DNA from: Labrys monachus
GTDB taxonomy: Bacteria > Pseudomonadota > Alphaproteobacteria > Rhizobiales > Labraceae
DNA length: 64,000 nt
Assembly: GCF_030814655.1 (NCBI RefSeq)
Contig: NZ_JAUSVK010000001.1
Location: 5,091,001-5,155,000 of the forward strand
Reading direction: 5' to 3'
Shown piece by piece: positions 62,940 to 64,000 of this stretch. A model generated the notes under the pieces. That model ran no database searches and was not told the DNA's origin. It saw only the letters and a program-made list of their open reading frames with translations. Position numbers and translations under genes: made by a program. Within the stretch, counting starts at the first letter, position 1. Each line of letters starts with the position of its first letter.

Positions 62940-63878
62940 ATGGATCGGTTTGAGGCGATGCGCACGCTGGTGGCCGCGGTCGACGGCGGCAGCCTCTCCG
63001 CCGCGTCGCGAACCTTGGCGGTGCCGCTGCCGACGGTGAGCCGCCGGGTGTCCGACCTCGAAGCCCATCTGGGATCGCAATTGGTGGTGCGCACCAGCCG
63101 CAGGCTCCTGCTGACCGAAGCCGGCGCGGCTTTCGTCGCATCGTCGCGTCGCGTGCTGGAGGAACTGGCCGAGGCGGAGCGGGCGGCGTCGGGAGAATAT
63201 CGCGCGCCGCGTGGCGAAGTCCTGGTTACGGCGCCAATCGCGTTCGGCGTGCTGAACGTGGCGCCGGTCGTTCACGACTTCCTTGCGGCCTATCCGGAGG
63301 TCACCGTGCGGCTCGTCCTGTCCGACGGGGTCATCGATCTCATCGAGAACCACATCGACGTCGCGGTGAGGATTGGACGGTTGCCGGACAGCGCTTTGCT
63401 CGCGCGGCGTGTCGGCGAGGTCCGATGGGTGGTATGCGCCAGCTCGGACTATCTCCGCCGGCGGGGCGAGCCGCGGGCGCTCGCCGACCTCCAAGGTCAT
63501 GACTTCATCGCGCTCGAAGGGCTGCAACGCTATCGCGACTGGAGTTTTGCGAGCGAAGGGACAATCCACCAGCTCGCGGTCACCCCCCGCTTTTCGGTCA
63601 ACACGGCGGAAGGGGTGATCGGCGGGGCCGTGGCCGGTCTCGGAATCGCGCGTGTGATGTCGTATCAGGCAGCGGCAGGCATCCGCGATGGAACGCTGGT
63701 GCCCCTCTTATCCGACTGGGCGCCGCCGCCCTTTCCCGTGCACCTCGTGCATGCCGCACAGCAGCAGCAGCCGCTGAAGCTGCGCGCCTTCCTGGATTTC
63801 GTCGCGCCACGGCTCCAGGAGAGACTGCGCATCATCGCGGAGCAGACGCCGCATGCCAATGCTGTACGGCGATCCTGA
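62940..63878 (+). CDS. LysR-family regulator (PecT/DmlR-like branch)
   Basis: This 312-residue regulator opens with MDRFEAMRTLVAAVDGGSLSAASRTLAVPLPTVSRRVSD in pieces typical of the DmlR/PA2206-like LysR branch, with RTSRRLLLTEAG as the wing and a C-terminal effector domain. The ATG at 62940 has GAGGCGG upstream; an ATG four codons earlier is possible. It is divergent from the CMD-like, hydrolase, SnoaL-like, SDR operon and is the likely regulator of it. Confidence 0.88.
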   Translation: MDRFEAMRTLVAAVDGGSLSAASRTLAVPLPTVSRRVSDLEAHLGSQLVVRTSRRLLLTEAGAAFVASSRRVLEELAEAERAASGEYRAPRGEVLVTAPIAFGVLNVAPVVHDFLAAYPEVTVRLVLSDGVIDLIENHIDVAVRIGRLPDSALLARRVGEVRWVVCASSDYLRRRGEPRALADLQGHDFIALEGLQRYRDWSFASEGTIHQLAVTPRFSVNTAEGVIGGAVAGLGIARVMSYQAAAGIRDGTLVPLLSDWAPPPFPVHLVHAAQQQQPLKLRAFLDFVAPRLQERLRIIAEQTPHANAVRRS

Positions 63879-63964
63879 ACGCTGTCTCGATACGGGAAGG
63901 TCCAACACCCTGGAGCAGCAAGAGGGGCGGCCGATCAGACAGCACCCAAACGAGCCCCAAACGC

Positions 63965-63991
63965 AAAAACGGCCCCGAAGGACCGTTTTTT
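63965..63991. terminator. Intrinsic terminator at the right edge
   Basis: AAAAACGGCCC, loop CGAA and GGACCGTTTTT form a ten-pair stem with one C-A mismatch, ending in six T residues. The A-run/T-run symmetry means it could work in both directions. It is about 90 bases after the LysR stop and may also serve a gene beyond the window. Confidence 0.75.
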
Positions 63992-64000
63992 GGCTTCAAC

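Overview
The window is GC-rich, densely coded bacterial DNA. It looks like an alphaproteobacterium of the Rhizobiales/Hyphomicrobiales type. The reasons are the dominance of ABC uptake systems paired with small catabolic operons and one-gene regulators, the gene families present, and one intergenic element at 22905-23010 that resembles the dispersed palindromic repeats of rhizobia (ends in TAGAGC, core with CGTCAAAACA). No rRNA, tRNA, CRISPR array, transposase, phage gene or replication gene was seen. The species cannot be named from this sequence.

Layout. (1) 0.3-8.9 kb: an arginine/ornithine/citrulline island, with an Lrp-type regulator divergent from ornithine cyclodeaminase and a CtlX-like citrulline hydrolase, then a LysR regulator, a four-gene polar amino acid ABC importer, an agmatinase/arginase-family hydrolase and a TetR regulator. 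(2) 9.3-16.0 kb: a six-gene sugar operon with ATPase, permease, binding protein, ribokinase-like kinase, SorC regulator and SMP-30 lactonase. (3) 16.2-25.8 kb: two polar amino acid-type ABC importers flanking a flavin reductase, a luciferase-like monooxygenase and an SDR, with a FadR-type GntR gene at the edge. Near-identical promoter/operator modules at two places tie this block together. (4) 25.7-27.0 kb: an ArsR regulator divergent from a SnoaL-like protein across a perfect 11-bp inverted repeat.

(5) 27.1-41.1 kb is the most unusual part: a 3056-residue reducing type I polyketide synthase that ends in two condensation-type domains. It is followed, in the same direction, by a membrane fusion protein, an FtsX-type permease and an ATPase in the order of DevBCA exporters. 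An Sfp-type phosphopantetheinyl transferase and a YbaK-type deacylase lie upstream. The inferred role is synthesis, release and export of a reduced acyl or polyketide lipid. (6) 41.5-49.3 kb: an XRE/cupin regulator, a dipeptide-type ABC importer with its binding protein divergent, and an amidase. (7) 49.4-54.2 kb: an aldo/keto reductase behind a promoter carrying twin palindromes, SDRs, a LysR regulator and an ACMSD-type amidohydrolase. (8) 54.3-58.6 kb: a self-sufficient CYP102-like P450/reductase fusion with a small secreted Cys-containing protein and a TetR regulator. (9) 58.8-64 kb: SnoaL-like proteins, a Mug-type DNA glycosylase, and a four-gene operon (CMD-like protein, alpha/beta hydrolase, SnoaL-like protein, SDR) divergent from a LysR gene.

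Gene functions are read from motifs and family resemblance. No database search was possible, so substrates are mostly inference.
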